DNA of 64,000 nt, from the NCBI GenBank assembly GCA_022821585.1, contig JAJEDI010000058.1, forward strand, positions 29,466 to 93,465, written 5' to 3'. This DNA is from Caldilineaceae bacterium (GTDB lineage Bacteria; Chloroflexota; Anaerolineae; Caldilineales; Caldilineaceae). Shown here piece by piece: positions 1 to 9,030 of this stretch. The position numbers and the translations under genes are program-made. How positions within the stretch are numbered: the first letter of the stretch is position 1; each line of letters begins with the position of its first letter. Under the pieces are notes generated by a model, which worked only from the letters and a program-made list of their open reading frames with translations, had not been told where the DNA came from and did no database searches.

Positions 1-1901
1 CCGTAGTACCAGGATGTCTCCGGGCTGTTGAACCGCAGACTGGACAGATGCCAGAGGCTGTCGTCGGCGTCTTCGATGGTCCACTTACCGGCGCCGCTTT
101 CCATGTCGTCTTCAAAGACGATCGTGCCTGCGCTGGTGCGGGCGATTACGATGTTGGAGAGGTCGGATACGTTGCCCACGTTGTCCGCCACCCGCAGCGC
201 GAAGTAGTAGGTTGTGTCCGGTTCCAGCCCGGACACCTCAAGCTCCTCCCTTGATCCGGAGGCGCCGGGTATGGGCTCTGTTGCGACCTGCTGGGCGGAA
301 TCCCAGGTGGCGTTCGAGATAGGCGCGGTGGCGTATCTAACGTCGTAAGCGGTGGACTGCCCGGTGAAGCCGTCATCACCCGTCGCAGTCCAGGAAAGAA
401 TAATCTTGGTCAGGAGTACGCCTGAGGGCGACAGGTCCGAAACGGTCGCCGGCGGCGTCGTGTCCTTTTCCATCGAGTTGAACAGGTTAAGACGCCCGTT
501 GGTCAACGTTTTCTTGGACTGTTCCGGCAGTGCATCGACGCCGGACAGGATGCGCTGCTTGACTTGATCGTTGTTCAGCCCTTCAAACTCCGACCAGATC
601 AGCGCGGCCGCACCGGTAACGTAGGGGGCGGACATCGACGTCCCGCTGGTGGACCCATAGCCTGAAGGCAAACACATGGGACAGCGGCCGGACGGAATGG
701 TTGAAAGAATGCTTACACCGGGGGCAGCCAGATCGACCCAGTCCTCGCCCCAGCTGGAGAAGCCGGCATAGATGTCGTCGTGGTCAGTCGCTGCCACAGA
801 TATGATATTGTCCAGATCGTAGGCGGCAGGGTAGAGCTTGCGGTTGGAGTTTGAATTGCCGGCGGAGCAGACATGCAGCGGCGAATCGACCCGCCCCATC
901 GCCTCTCGCAGAGCCCGTGAGGGCGAGCCACCGCCCCAACTGCTGTTGGTTACGACGATGTTCTGCTTCTGCTTGGTGCGCAGGTCGTATATGTAGTTGA
1001 AGCACTTGACCGCGTTGGACGTCGTGCCCGTACCAAAGGCGGTGATGAACTTACAGCCAAGGATCTTTGCATTCCAACTGACGCCGACGACGCCCTTCCT
1101 GTTGTCGCCTGCCGCGGCCGCGATACCGGCCACGTGGGTCCCATGACCGTAGTCATCCAGGAGCCTGCCGCTGTTGTTAATCGCATTTATGCCGTGGAAG
1201 TCATCCACATAGCCGTTGTCGTCGTCATCGATACCGTTCTCTACGCACCTGCCTACGCCCCGCGGGCATTCCTTCGGGTTCGTCCACAGATTCGGGATCA
1301 AGTCTTCGTGCTCGACTTCGATACCGGTATCGATTACGGCGATGATAATGTCATCCGAGCCGGTGCTGATCTCCCACGCTTCCAGCGCGTCGATGTCAGC
1401 ATCGGCCGTGCCGCCTGTCTGCCCCGTGTTGTGCAGTCCCCAGAGTCTCTCGAAAAACGGATCCGATGGCGGTGTCTCATTGATCTGCAGCAGGTAGTTT
1501 GGCTCGGCGAAGGCAACCCTGTCGTCGCTCTCCAACACCTCAATCAGATTCTCATCCACATCGACCGGCGCGCCTGCCAGTCGCAGACCCTGGTCGGCGT
1601 CGGTAACATCGTTGTCCAAATTATCCTTTTCCGAGAGCCCGTATTCGGCGTAAAAGTCGGAGATCTGGTCGCGAGTAACTGTTTTCTTGAAGCGGATCAG
1701 CACCTGCCCGGGCACATACTCCGCGACTTCCTCTTCCTGGAGTATGGCCCTCTCGATTTGCTCCACCCCGATGCTGGAGAGATCCATTTCCCCGGAGCGA
1801 AGGCTCGTGTCGAGAATGGTCCCAAGCCGGTCGCCGGAAAGCAGGAGGCCGGCGGCCAGACAGAGGACAAGGAGCAGGGCTATGAGCGAAAACCTTTTCA
1901 T
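1..1901 (-). CDS. secreted subtilisin-like serine protease (S8), C-terminus beyond window
   Basis: The reading frame is open from ATG 1901 to the left edge, so the C-terminus is missing. About 633 codons are visible. The first ~23 residues (MKRF, then a Leu/Ala-rich core) form a signal peptide. A thermitase-type propeptide follows (YVPGQVLIRF). The S8 catalytic triad is complete: Asp in IAVIDTGIE, His in GHGTHVAGI and Ser in GTSMSAPY. An FN3-like domain follows (PPATVSDLSPSG to SNIVIARTS), then the start of a beta-sandwich of the kind found after secreted peptidases (DDMESG to SPETSWYYG). It probably hydrolyses extracellular protein. The frame is consistent through all three catalytic motifs, so no frameshift lies between them. 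A GGAG element sits about 11 bases before the start. Confidence 0.93.
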   Translation of the reverse strand, partial: MKRFSLIALLLVLCLAAGLLLSGDRLGTILDTSLRSGEMDLSSIGVEQIERAILQEEEVAEYVPGQVLIRFKKTVTRDQISDFYAEYGLSEKDNLDNDVTDADQGLRLAGAPVDVDENLIEVLESDDRVAFAEPNYLLQINETPPSDPFFERLWGLHNTGQTGGTADADIDALEAWEISTGSDDIIIAVIDTGIEVEHEDLIPNLWTNPKECPRGVGRCVENGIDDDDNGYVDDFHGINAINNSGRLLDDYGHGTHVAGIAAAAGDNRKGVVGVSWNAKILGCKFITAFGTGTTSNAVKCFNYIYDLRTKQKQNIVVTNSSWGGGSPSRALREAMGRVDSPLHVCSAGNSNSNRKLYPAAYDLDNIISVAATDHDDIYAGFSSWGEDWVDLAAPGVSILSTIPSGRCPMCLPSGYGSTSGTSMSAPYVTGAAALIWSEFEGLNNDQVKQRILSGVDALPEQSKKTLTNGRLNLFNSMEKDTTPPATVSDLSPSGVLLTKIILSWTATGDDGFTGQSTAYDVRYATAPISNATWDSAQQVATEPIPGASGSREELEVSGLEPDTTYYFALRVADNVGNVSDLSNIVIARTSAGTIVFEDDMESGAGKWTIEDADDSLWHLSSLRFNSPETSWYY

Positions 1902-2139
1902 TTCTGGTATATCTCCGTATACTCAGCGCTTTGTGGGCGTTCGTAAGAGAATCGTTGTGAAAAAGTATCAATTTCGGTAACAACAGGTCCGTTTATGTTG
2001 ACACACATAACGGGAATAATCAAATGCAACAGGTTTCGCCCGATGACGAAAACTGTTTCTGCCGCCGCAGAATGTGCGATTCTGGCAGTTCTGGAGGTTG
2101 GCGAACAGTGCAGAGAAGGGGACAATCCGGGAGAAGCCG
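1902..2139. other. intergenic gap, no gene recognised
   Basis: This stretch separates the subtilisin start from the fdhD stop. Short open frames cross it on both strands, but none has a recognisable product or ribosome binding site. It should hold the subtilisin promoter, though no convincing -35/-10 pair was found. Confidence 0.4.
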
Positions 2140-3090
2140 TTACGAAGAAACGAACTCTTCAGACGGAGCCTGTCCGTTCCACAAAATCCGCTCGGAGCCG
2201 GCGTAGACGTTCAACCGTTCGCCGCGCAGAAAGCCAATCAGGGTGACGCCGAACCGCCGCGCCACGTCCACCGCCAGATGACTGGGCGCGGAGACGGCGC
2301 AGACCACCGGCAGGCCCGCCACAGTCGACTTCTGCAAAATCTCGTAGGAGGCGCGGCCGCTGACCAGCAGGATGCCGTCGTGCAAGGGCAGCTTGCGCTG
2401 CATAAAGGCCCAGCCGATCAGCTTGTCGACGGCGTTGTGGCGGCCCACGTCTTCACGCAGGCAGACGAGGTTGCCGCTGGCGTCGAACAGGCCGGCGGCG
2501 TGCAGCCCGCCGGTCGCTTCAAACAGGCCCTGCGCCGCACGCAGCTTCTCCGGCAAACTCGTCAGGACGGAAGGGCTGACCTTCGGCCCTGAAGGCAGTG
2601 CTGGGCAGTCGCGCATTTCGATGGCGTCAAGGCTGGCCTTGCCGCACACACCGCAAGCGCTCGTCGTGTAGAAATGGCGTTCCAGCGTCGCCAACTCCGG
2701 CAGGCTCGCCAGGCGCAGGCCCACGTTCACGATGTTGTAGCGCTGGTCGGCGTCGACATCGGCATCAACGCAGTAGGTGATGCCACTGACCTGCGAAGAC
2801 TCGCCGACGATTCCCTCGTTGTGCAGAAACCCGGCCGCCAGCTCAAAATCATTGCCGGGCGTGCGCATCGTCACCGCGACCGTCTGCGTATCGCCCCCCG
2901 CTTGCAGGCGAATTTCCAACGGCTCTTCCGCCGCCAGCTGGTCATCGCGGACTCTGTGCCGCCCGCCTTCCACAACTGTGACGCGGGTGCGGACCTTACT
3001 TCCTACACGAGGTATCAAAGTATTCCGCCGAGTTGTCCAAGTACGGGAGAAGTGATCCGAGAGAGCCTTTTCCTCTCTCCCCACCGCCAA
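2140..3090 (-). CDS. fdhD: formate dehydrogenase accessory sulfurtransferase FdhD
   Basis: FdhD moves sulfur from the cysteine desulfurase to the bis-MGD molybdenum/tungsten cofactor and is needed for formate dehydrogenase activity in the cytoplasm. The 316-residue product has the family hallmarks: EEPLEIRL near the N-terminus, the sulfur-relay CxxC in SACGVCGKAS, the FEATGGLHAAGLF and EDVGRHNAVDK blocks, and LVSGRASYEI. It lies downstream of, and on the same strand as, the formate dehydrogenase genes. An orphan antitoxin gene separates them. The TTG start at 3090 is uncertain: the first ~28 residues look unconserved and a later GTG is possible. Confidence 0.95.
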   Translation of the reverse strand: MAVGREEKALSDHFSRTWTTRRNTLIPRVGSKVRTRVTVVEGGRHRVRDDQLAAEEPLEIRLQAGGDTQTVAVTMRTPGNDFELAAGFLHNEGIVGESSQVSGITYCVDADVDADQRYNIVNVGLRLASLPELATLERHFYTTSACGVCGKASLDAIEMRDCPALPSGPKVSPSVLTSLPEKLRAAQGLFEATGGLHAAGLFDASGNLVCLREDVGRHNAVDKLIGWAFMQRKLPLHDGILLVSGRASYEILQKSTVAGLPVVCAVSAPSHLAVDVARRFGVTLIGFLRGERLNVYAGSERILWNGQAPSEEFVSS

Positions 3091-3152
3091 GCAGAGCCAG
3101 GAAAGGGGGGCCGAAAGCGCGCCTACTTCAATCCAACGCTATGCCATCAAAA

Positions 3153-3416
3153 CTATCGTCGCATTTCGGAGAGTGCCTCTGTTAAGGATTTCTCAGGCCG
3201 AGGCCTTCTCGCAAGCTCTTCGCGCAGTTTTTCCAATGCAGACCAGGAATCCTGATTCTTTCCTGAAACAAACCCTTCATTTCCCTCAATCGGCAGCAGA
3301 ACCCCGATGGGCTTACCTCGGTATGTAATCGTATAGCTGATCCGGTTTTTGCGAACGTTGCGTATGATTTCTGAAGTGTGGGTCTTCAACTCGCTGACGC
3401 CGACTGTGCGCATCAA
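3153..3416 (-). CDS. Phd/YefM-family antitoxin-like protein, no toxin partner adjacent
   Basis: The 87-residue product begins MMRTVGVSELKTHTSEIIRN and continues TYRGKPIGVLLPI. This is the N-terminal DNA-binding fold of Phd/YefM antitoxins, where the VSELK and GxPxAVL blocks are typical. The charged C-terminal tail (EKLREELARR) would normally wrap a toxin. Such antitoxins usually sit directly before a PIN, RelE or Doc toxin gene. Here the 62 bases downstream lead straight into fdhD, and upstream is the formate dehydrogenase stop. It is either a solitary regulator or a remnant of a toxin-antitoxin pair. Confidence 0.8.
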   Translation of the reverse strand: MMRTVGVSELKTHTSEIIRNVRKNRISYTITYRGKPIGVLLPIEGNEGFVSGKNQDSWSALEKLREELARRPRPEKSLTEALSEMRR

Positions 3417-3525
3417 AAGTCTCCGCTCGGATCACTCCAATTGCCAAAGTGTAGCAGATAACGACCTTGCAGTTCATGAAGACTGCATAGCGGGAAACGC
3501 AGCCATCTGCCGCCCCAGCAACGTC

Positions 3526-5604
3526 TCAATCGGCCGCCAACTGGGCCCCCTCCGCAATCGGTTCCACATGCACCGGGCAGACCTTCAGTTCCGCCGTGTG
3601 CGTGATCGGGTCATAGCCCGAGCCGGTCAGTACGTTGATCGGCACTTCGGCAAAGGAGAAACTGGCAAACACCGTCCCCTGCGGCGAGCGCCGCGTCGTC
3701 TCTACCCGCACGTCCACCGCGCCGCGGCGGCTGCTCATTCTGGCCCAGCCGCCGTCGTGGAGGCCGTAGCGGGCGGCGTCGCTCGGATGCACCTCCAGCG
3801 TCTCCTCGGGCAGTAGCTGGTTGATGCCCTCGGATCTCCCGGTCTGTGTGCGCGTATGGTAGCTCTCCAGCCGTCGCCCCGTCGTCAGCCACAGCGGGTA
3901 GGCCTCATCGATCGTTTCCGCCGGATCGCGGTAGTCGGTGAAGCTGAACTTGCCGCGCCCGTTGATGAACTCGTCTTCGTGCAGACGCGGCGTGCCCGGA
4001 TGCCCGCGATAGGGGATCGGCCACTGGTACTGGCCGCCCTCGGCCAGGTCCCAGTCGATGCCGGCGTAAATCGGCGACAGTTCACAGAGCTCATTGAAAA
4101 TCGGGACCGGCGAGTCGAAGTCCATCCCGCTCATACCCATGCGCTGGGCGATCTGACCGATGATCCACCAGTCGGGCCTGGCCACGCCAGGGGGGTCTAC
4201 TGCCTTGCGCACGCGCTGGATGCGCCGCTCTGTATTGACGAAGTTGCCGTCGGTTTCCGCCCACGACGTAGCCGGCAGGACCACGTCGGCCAGCTCCGCG
4301 GTCTCGGTCAGAAAGATATCGATCACGACCAGGTGCTCCAGACTTTTCAGGGCATGGATACAGTGCTCCTGGTCCGGGTCGGAGACGACGGTGTTCTCGC
4401 CGTCGATGAGCATGGCGAAGATCCTGTCGCCGCATTGATCGAGGGCCGTCACCTTGGTGATGCCCTTTTCCAGGTCCATCTTGCGGCCATAAGCCTTCTC
4501 GAACTTGGCCTGATTGGCGGCATCGTCCACCGGTTGGAAGCCGACGTAGTTGTTGGGCAACGCGCCGCTGTCGCCGGCGCCTTGGATGTTGTTCTGCCCG
4601 CGCATGGGGTTGACGCCGGTGCCCTCGCGGCCGAAGTTGCCGGTCAGCAGCGCCAGGTTGCAGAGGCTCTGCACGTTCTCCACGCCGCAAATGTGCTCGG
4701 TGATGCCGAGCGTATAGTAGATGGCGGCCCTGTCGCTCGAGCCGTAGAGGACAGCCGCCTCTTCGATCATGGCCGCGGGGACGCCGGTGATGCTCTCTGC
4801 CCACTCGGGCGTTTTTTCTTGCAGATGGTCGACCAGTTCATCGTAGCCCTCGGTGCGGGTGGCGATGAACTCGCTGTCGGCCAGCCCCTCGCGCACGATC
4901 ACGTGCGCCATGCCCAGCAGCAGCGCGGTGTCGCTGCCGACCCGGATCGGCAGATAGAGGTCGGCCATTTCAGCCAGGCGGATGCGCCGCGGATCGGCCA
5001 CGATCATCCTGGCCCCGCGTGCGAGCGCCTTCTTCAGACGGGTGGCCGCGACAGGGTGGGCCTCGGTCATGTTTGTGCCGATACAGAAGATCACATCCGG
5101 CTTTTCCATGTCCGCCAGCGGATTGGACATGGCGCCCCGTCCGATTGTTGCCGCCAGACCGGCGACTGTGGGGGCGTGTCAAGCCCGGCTGCAGTTGTCG
5201 ATATAGTTTGTGCCGAAGCCCACGCGGATGAACTTCTGCATCATGTAGTTGGCTTCGCTGGGCGTGCGGCCGGAGGCGACGCCGTAGACGGCGTGGCGTC
5301 CGTGCTTCTGCTCCACGTCCATGAAGCCCTGTGCGGCCCGCTGCAGCGCCTCGTCCCAGGTCGCCCGTTGCAGCAGGCCGGCTTCGTCGCGCACGAGCGG
5401 ATGGGTCAGCCGGTCCGGGTGATGGACGTAGTCGTAGGCGAACTGGCCTTTGACGCAGAGCGCTCCCTGGTTGGCGGGCCCGTCGAAGGCCGGATGCACG
5501 GCGATGATGCGGTTGTCGCGGGTCACCAGGTCCAGCGAGCAGCCGACGCCGCAGTAGCCGCAGATGGTGCGGGTTGTCCTGGTGTCAGACATGGTAGCGT
5601 TCAT
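3526..5604 (-). CDS. fdhF: selenocysteine-containing formate dehydrogenase catalytic (alpha) subunit
   Basis: This is the molybdopterin (Mo or W bis-MGD) catalytic subunit oxidising formate to CO2. It is read here as one 692-residue protein through an in-frame UGA at 5181-5179, taken as selenocysteine 142. The [4Fe-4S] ligands are C15, C18, C22 and C50 (CGYCGVGC then GALCVKGQF). The sequence around the UGA is NCSRA-U-HAPTVAGL, where homologues carry Cys or Sec (E. coli FdhF has Sec140). The C-terminal molydopterin-dinucleotide domain is present (PLWLTTGRRLESYHTRT). Both halves share one frame, and a SECIS hairpin follows the UGA at the canonical spacing. ATG 5604 is preferred because AAAGGAC lies just upstream. 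It is the last gene of the operon. Confidence 0.93.
5134..5181 (-). promoter_or_regulatory. bacterial SECIS element for UGA-selenocysteine decoding
   Basis: Numbering the mRNA from the UGA, a lower stem pairs bases 7-11 (GCCCC) with 44-48 (GGGGC). An upper 6-bp stem pairs 16-21 (GUCGCC) with 27-32 (GGCGGC). The apical loop is GGUCU at 22-26. The E. coli fdhF SECIS, recalled from memory, has GGUCU at the same distance from its UGA and a U at position 17, as here. This fits SelB-dependent recoding. The selABCD genes are not in the window. Confidence 0.88.
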
Positions 5605-5657
5605 CGAAAAGTCCTTTCGACGAGGAATATGCACGGAGGCGCGAGGCCTCTTATAGA

Positions 5658-6359
5658 TTAGCTGCCGCCTCTCAACAGACCGTCGCCGGCGAAGCGCAGC
5701 GCCTTCTTGTCGGCCAGCGCGCCTGTCGGACAGGTCTGCACGCACTGGCCGCAAAAGGTGCAGGCCGAGTCCTGCAGATGGCCGCCGAACTCTACGGTAA
5801 TCTGGGTGGCGAAGCCGCGGTTGGCGACGCTGATGGCGTAGTCGCCCTCCTGCTCGGCGCAGACGCGCACACAGCGGTAGCAGGAGATACAGAGGTCGTA
5901 GTCGCGCAGGATAAACGGGTTAGTATCGTCCGGTCGGCTGGCGCCCGACTGCGCGCCGGCAAAGCGGCCGCGGCCGGCGTCATAGCGTTCGACAAGCGTG
6001 CCCAGCTCCTGTGAAGCCACGCCTCGGAGCGCGTCCACCGTCACCTCGCGGTTCTCGGACGCAACCAACTCCAGCAGCGTGCGCCGCAGCTCCTCCACCT
6101 TCGCGGACGCGGTCGTTACCTCCATGCCGTCCTCCGCCCGCGTCGTGCACGAGGCCACTGGCACCCGCTGCCCTTCAACCTCCACTACGCACAGCCGGCA
6201 GCTGCCGAAAGCCTCCAGCCGCGGGTCATAGCAGAGCGTCGGCACGGACTTCCCGGCCCGCGTCGCCACTTCGTAGACCGTCTCGCCGGGCATGAAGACA
6301 ATCTCTTCACCGTCAAGTGTCAGCGTGGGTTGCTGCTGCGACTCATTCACCGACTGCAT
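5658..6359 (-). CDS. formate dehydrogenase iron-sulfur subunit (HoxU/NuoG N-terminal-like)
   Basis: This 233-residue electron-transfer subunit links the formate site to the NADH module. A plant-type [2Fe-2S] ferredoxin domain has ligands C43, C54, C57 and C71. Two ferredoxin-type [4Fe-4S] sites follow: C157/160/163/167 (CISCYRCVRVC) and C200/203/206/210 (CTFCGQCVQTCP). In NuoG and FdsA an intervening domain carries a HxxxCxxC cluster. Here the matching stretch (residues ~97-125, ENREVTVDALRG) has no Cys or His, so that cluster appears lost. In FdsA-type enzymes these domains are fused to the catalytic subunit; here they are a separate gene ending 53 bases before it. Confidence 0.9.
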   Translation of the reverse strand: MQSVNESQQQPTLTLDGEEIVFMPGETVYEVATRAGKSVPTLCYDPRLEAFGSCRLCVVEVEGQRVPVASCTTRAEDGMEVTTASAKVEELRRTLLELVASENREVTVDALRGVASQELGTLVERYDAGRGRFAGAQSGASRPDDTNPFILRDYDLCISCYRCVRVCAEQEGDYAISVANRGFATQITVEFGGHLQDSACTFCGQCVQTCPTGALADKKALRFAGDGLLRGGS

Positions 6360-6456
6360 AAAGCCTTTTCCAAATTCAGACGTTGTTTTGTAGAAAGTTC
6401 AATCTAATGACAGCCCGCTTCAGACGAGAGTTGGAACTTTTCTCAGGCCACAACCG

Positions 6457-8166
6457 TTAACCCCGAAACTCCGCCACCTGATCAGGGAAATTCCGCAGCA
6501 GGCTGTCGCTGACAAAACCGGCGGCGATGCCCAGCCCGCAGGCGCTCAGCTCCAGGACTTCGCCGATGTCGCTGACCTCTCGTTTCCAGGAATCCAGGTC
6601 GGCGGGGCCGTCACCCGACAGGCGTTCCAGCAGGCGCTGCGTACCGATGCGGCAGGGGAAACATTTGCCGCAGCTCTCGTGGGCAAAGAACTCCATCGCC
6701 TGCCGGGCCGCGTCCACGATGTCGCGGCTGTCGTCGAAGATGATTATTCCGCCTGCGCCCAGCATCGAGCCGGCCCCGCGGACACTGGGTTCGTCGAGCG
6801 TGACCGACTCCAGGGCGTCGCCGGCCAGGAATCCGCCCGACAGCCCGGCCATGGTCGCGGCCTGAAATGAGCGTCCCGGCAGCGGGCCGCCGGCCCAATC
6901 GTAGAGCAGCGTCCGCAGCGGCAGCCCAAATGGCACTTCGTAGTTGCCGGGACGCTGAACGTCTCCGGAGAGGCTGATTACCTTGGTGCCGGCGTGGTCG
7001 CCCAGCCCCAGGCCCTGATACCATTCAGCGCCGCGCCGCAGGATCTGCGGCACCGCGCACAGCGTCTCCACGTTGTTGACGGCGGTGGGCAGGTTATCGA
7101 AGCCGTGCGTGGTTGGGAAGGGCGGGCGGTTGCGGGGGAAGGGGTGCTTGCCCTCCAGGCTGTTGAGGAGAGAGCCCTCCTCGCCGCAGATATAGGCCCC
7201 CGCGCCTCGCCGCAGATAGAGACGGAAGGTGAAGCCGCTGCCGAGGATGTCTTCCCCCAGCAGCCCGGCCTCTTCGGCGGCCTCGATGGCTTCTTCGAGG
7301 CGGGCGTTGGTTTCAGGGTATTCGTAGCGCAGATAGAGGAATCCGCGGTCGGCGCCGGTGGCGTAGCCCGCCAGGGTCATGCCCTCGATCACGGCGAAGG
7401 GGTCGTGGTCCATCAGCGCCCGGTCCTTGAAGCAGCCGGGTTCGCCTTCGTCGGCGTTGCATACGACGCTTTTGGGCGCGCGCGGCGCCTCGCGCACGAA
7501 CTGCCATTTCAAGCCCGTGGGGAATCCGGCGCCACCGCGGCCGGCCAGTTTGGACTCCTTCAACACGTCGATTACGTCGGTCGGGCTCTGCTCTTGCACG
7601 GCCCGGGTTAGTGCGTCGTAGCCCCCGCTGCGCCGGTAGCCGTCCAGGCTTTCCCGACCCGGTTCACGGATTTCGGCGAATACGCACTCTTGCAGCTCTC
7701 CCGGGTTCGGCACCGGTAAAGGGGAAGAGATCCGCCGCTGCAGCGTGTGGAGCGGCGGGCTGACTACGAACGTTTCGTGGCCGATCAGAAGCGGTACGGG
7801 GTCGTCGCAACGGCCCGAGCAGGGCATCTCCTCGGCTCCGTCCAGACTCTCCACGATCTCCAGCGCGCCGCGCTGGCGGCAAACGGGACCGGTGCAGACG
7901 CGCGGCCGCTGCAGACCGCCCTCTGTACGGGCAAAGTGGTGATAGAAGGTGACCGTGCCGTACAGGTCTGCCAGGGGGATACGCAACTCCTTGCCGATGG
8001 CTTCGATTGCCGCGGGCGAGATGAAGCCGTCGCGATTGTGAAAGGCATGGAGGACCGGCAGCAGCGGTGCGGGTTCGTCCCGATAGCGCCCGATGAGGGC
8101 CAGATCGGTCTCGGCGACAACGATATTCTCGGTATACCCGCTCGTTCTCTGTTCTTGTCTGGTCAT
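6457..8166 (-). CDS. NuoE-NuoF fusion, NADH-binding subunit of formate dehydrogenase
   Basis: This 569-residue diaphorase subunit would reduce NAD+ with electrons from formate. Residues 1-~150 are a NuoE-like thioredoxin-fold domain with [2Fe-2S] ligands C91, C96, C116 and C120. Residues ~165-569 are NuoF-like: the glycine-rich FMN/NADH site GRGGAGFPTGLKW near 209-221, the EGSLLNSLEG block, and [4Fe-4S] ligands C499, C502, C505 (SCGKCFPC) and C543. FdsG and FdsB are normally separate proteins, and fused forms occur in some bacteria. It is the first gene of a minus-strand operon with the iron-sulfur subunit (97 bases on) and fdhF. Without the FDH genes it could be mistaken for a hydrogenase diaphorase. 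Confidence 0.92.
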   Translation of the reverse strand: MTRQEQRTSGYTENIVVAETDLALIGRYRDEPAPLLPVLHAFHNRDGFISPAAIEAIGKELRIPLADLYGTVTFYHHFARTEGGLQRPRVCTGPVCRQRGALEIVESLDGAEEMPCSGRCDDPVPLLIGHETFVVSPPLHTLQRRISSPLPVPNPGELQECVFAEIREPGRESLDGYRRSGGYDALTRAVQEQSPTDVIDVLKESKLAGRGGAGFPTGLKWQFVREAPRAPKSVVCNADEGEPGCFKDRALMDHDPFAVIEGMTLAGYATGADRGFLYLRYEYPETNARLEEAIEAAEEAGLLGEDILGSGFTFRLYLRRGAGAYICGEEGSLLNSLEGKHPFPRNRPPFPTTHGFDNLPTAVNNVETLCAVPQILRRGAEWYQGLGLGDHAGTKVISLSGDVQRPGNYEVPFGLPLRTLLYDWAGGPLPGRSFQAATMAGLSGGFLAGDALESVTLDEPSVRGAGSMLGAGGIIIFDDSRDIVDAARQAMEFFAHESCGKCFPCRIGTQRLLERLSGDGPADLDSWKREVSDIGEVLELSACGLGIAAGFVSDSLLRNFPDQVAEFRG

Positions 8167-8214
8167 GGCCTCTTGCGCTGAATCACGTCATCGATCGCAT
8201 GTAAAGTGCGTTAA

Positions 8215-8243
8215 ATTCTACCAGTTCATCGTCGTTATCCCAA
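8215..8243 (-). promoter_or_regulatory. candidate sigma70-type promoter of the formate dehydrogenase operon
   Basis: Reading the minus strand, TTGGGA (8243-8238) and TAGAAT (8220-8215) are 17 bases apart. The predicted start lies about 40 bases before the NuoE-NuoF ATG. Match quality is moderate and was judged by eye. The rest of 8167-8447 holds no gene I can support. Confidence 0.5.
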
Positions 8244-8447
8244 CTGCTACGCGCTATCGCCGCCTGGCAAACGGTGTCAGATAGTTTCGTCGGGACACAC
8301 CACGAAGGGCGCCCACAAGCGCGGCCTCGCTCCGACTCAAAAGTGCCTATTGTGGCTAAGTCCGAGATTGATTCAAATGTCCTGAGGGAGTGCGGCAAAG
8401 TCGAGGCGGGGCGAGCGCGCTGCGCGGCTCTTTCGAGACCGGCAAGT

Positions 8448-8993
8448 TTACTCACTATCTGCTGCCTCTTCATCGGCGTACATATCGAGGATTTTCTCTA
8501 TCTCCGGGTCCAATTCCGGCCAGCCGGAGGCCGCGGGGAAGTGGTCGGAGGCAGTGGCAGACTGCAGTTCGCGGCGCTGGAGTTCGACAGCGCTGGAAAA
8601 GAGGAGGCGAAGAGAAGGGAGCAGGGCGCGTGCTTCCTGTGGGGAAAGGTTTTTCAGGTCGGCGGTATCCAGGGCGGCAGCGGAGTCCTCGATGATTTTC
8701 TCCAGGCGGTGCAGGCGGCGTTCGCGGGCTTCGGCTTCACGGGCGGCCTCGAATGCGGCCTTTTCTTCGCGGTCGGCCTGGTCGTAGGCCAGAGCGCGTT
8801 CATTCCAGTTCCATTCTTTGGACACATTGCTGACCACCCCTGAGTGTTTACCAGTGCTGCCTGCCCAAGCGCGGAAGGCACCTGACAGTGAGCGAGACGG
8901 ACCCAAGTTGAGATAGACGTGGAAGCGATCGTACCATTCGGGGGGTTCGTCGGGCTGCTGTTCCCAAGGTTTAGGGGCGGTTTCGTTGGTCAT
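8448..8993 (-). CDS. small terminase-like / HTH DNA-binding protein of unknown role
   Basis: The 181-residue product starts MTNETAPKPW. Its N-terminal block (PPEWYDRFHVYLNLGPSRSL and, further on, WNWNERALAYD) resembles small stand-alone proteins in Chloroflexota and cyanobacteria that look like phage terminase small subunits or HTH regulators. Residues ~75-110 are a charged helix rich in Ala, Glu and Arg, probably a coiled coil. The C-terminus is acidic. An upstream ATG at 9011 is unlikely because it overlaps the -10 box; the ATG at 8993 lies 6 bases after the -10, implying a leaderless mRNA. There is no terminase large subunit nearby. A helically phased repeat array abuts its promoter. Confidence 0.6.
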   Translation of the reverse strand: MTNETAPKPWEQQPDEPPEWYDRFHVYLNLGPSRSLSGAFRAWAGSTGKHSGVVSNVSKEWNWNERALAYDQADREEKAAFEAAREAEARERRLHRLEKIIEDSAAALDTADLKNLSPQEARALLPSLRLLFSSAVELQRRELQSATASDHFPAASGWPELDPEIEKILDMYADEEAADSE

Positions 8994-8999
8994 GACAGG

Positions 9000-9028
9000 A
9001 GTATAGCACATATGAACGTATTTTGCAA
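9000..9028 (-). promoter_or_regulatory. strong leaderless promoter for the terminase-like gene
   Basis: On the minus strand, TTGCAA (9028-9023) and TATACT (9005-9000) are separated by 17 bases, with an extended TGC before the -10. Only 6 bases (CCTGTC) separate the -10 from ATG 8993, so transcription should begin at or next to the start codon. Confidence 0.75.
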
Positions 9029-9030
9029 GT

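Noticed and set aside
5131..5181. Nonsense mutation splitting formate dehydrogenase into two genes
   Set aside because: The TGA is at the known Sec/Cys site, the frame is unchanged on both sides, and a SECIS hairpin follows; a pseudogene is the less likely reading.
3856..5661. 601-codon plus-strand open frame opposite fdhF
   Set aside because: It is antisense to a gene with clear conserved motifs, shows no recognisable domain, and reflects G+C-rich codon usage.
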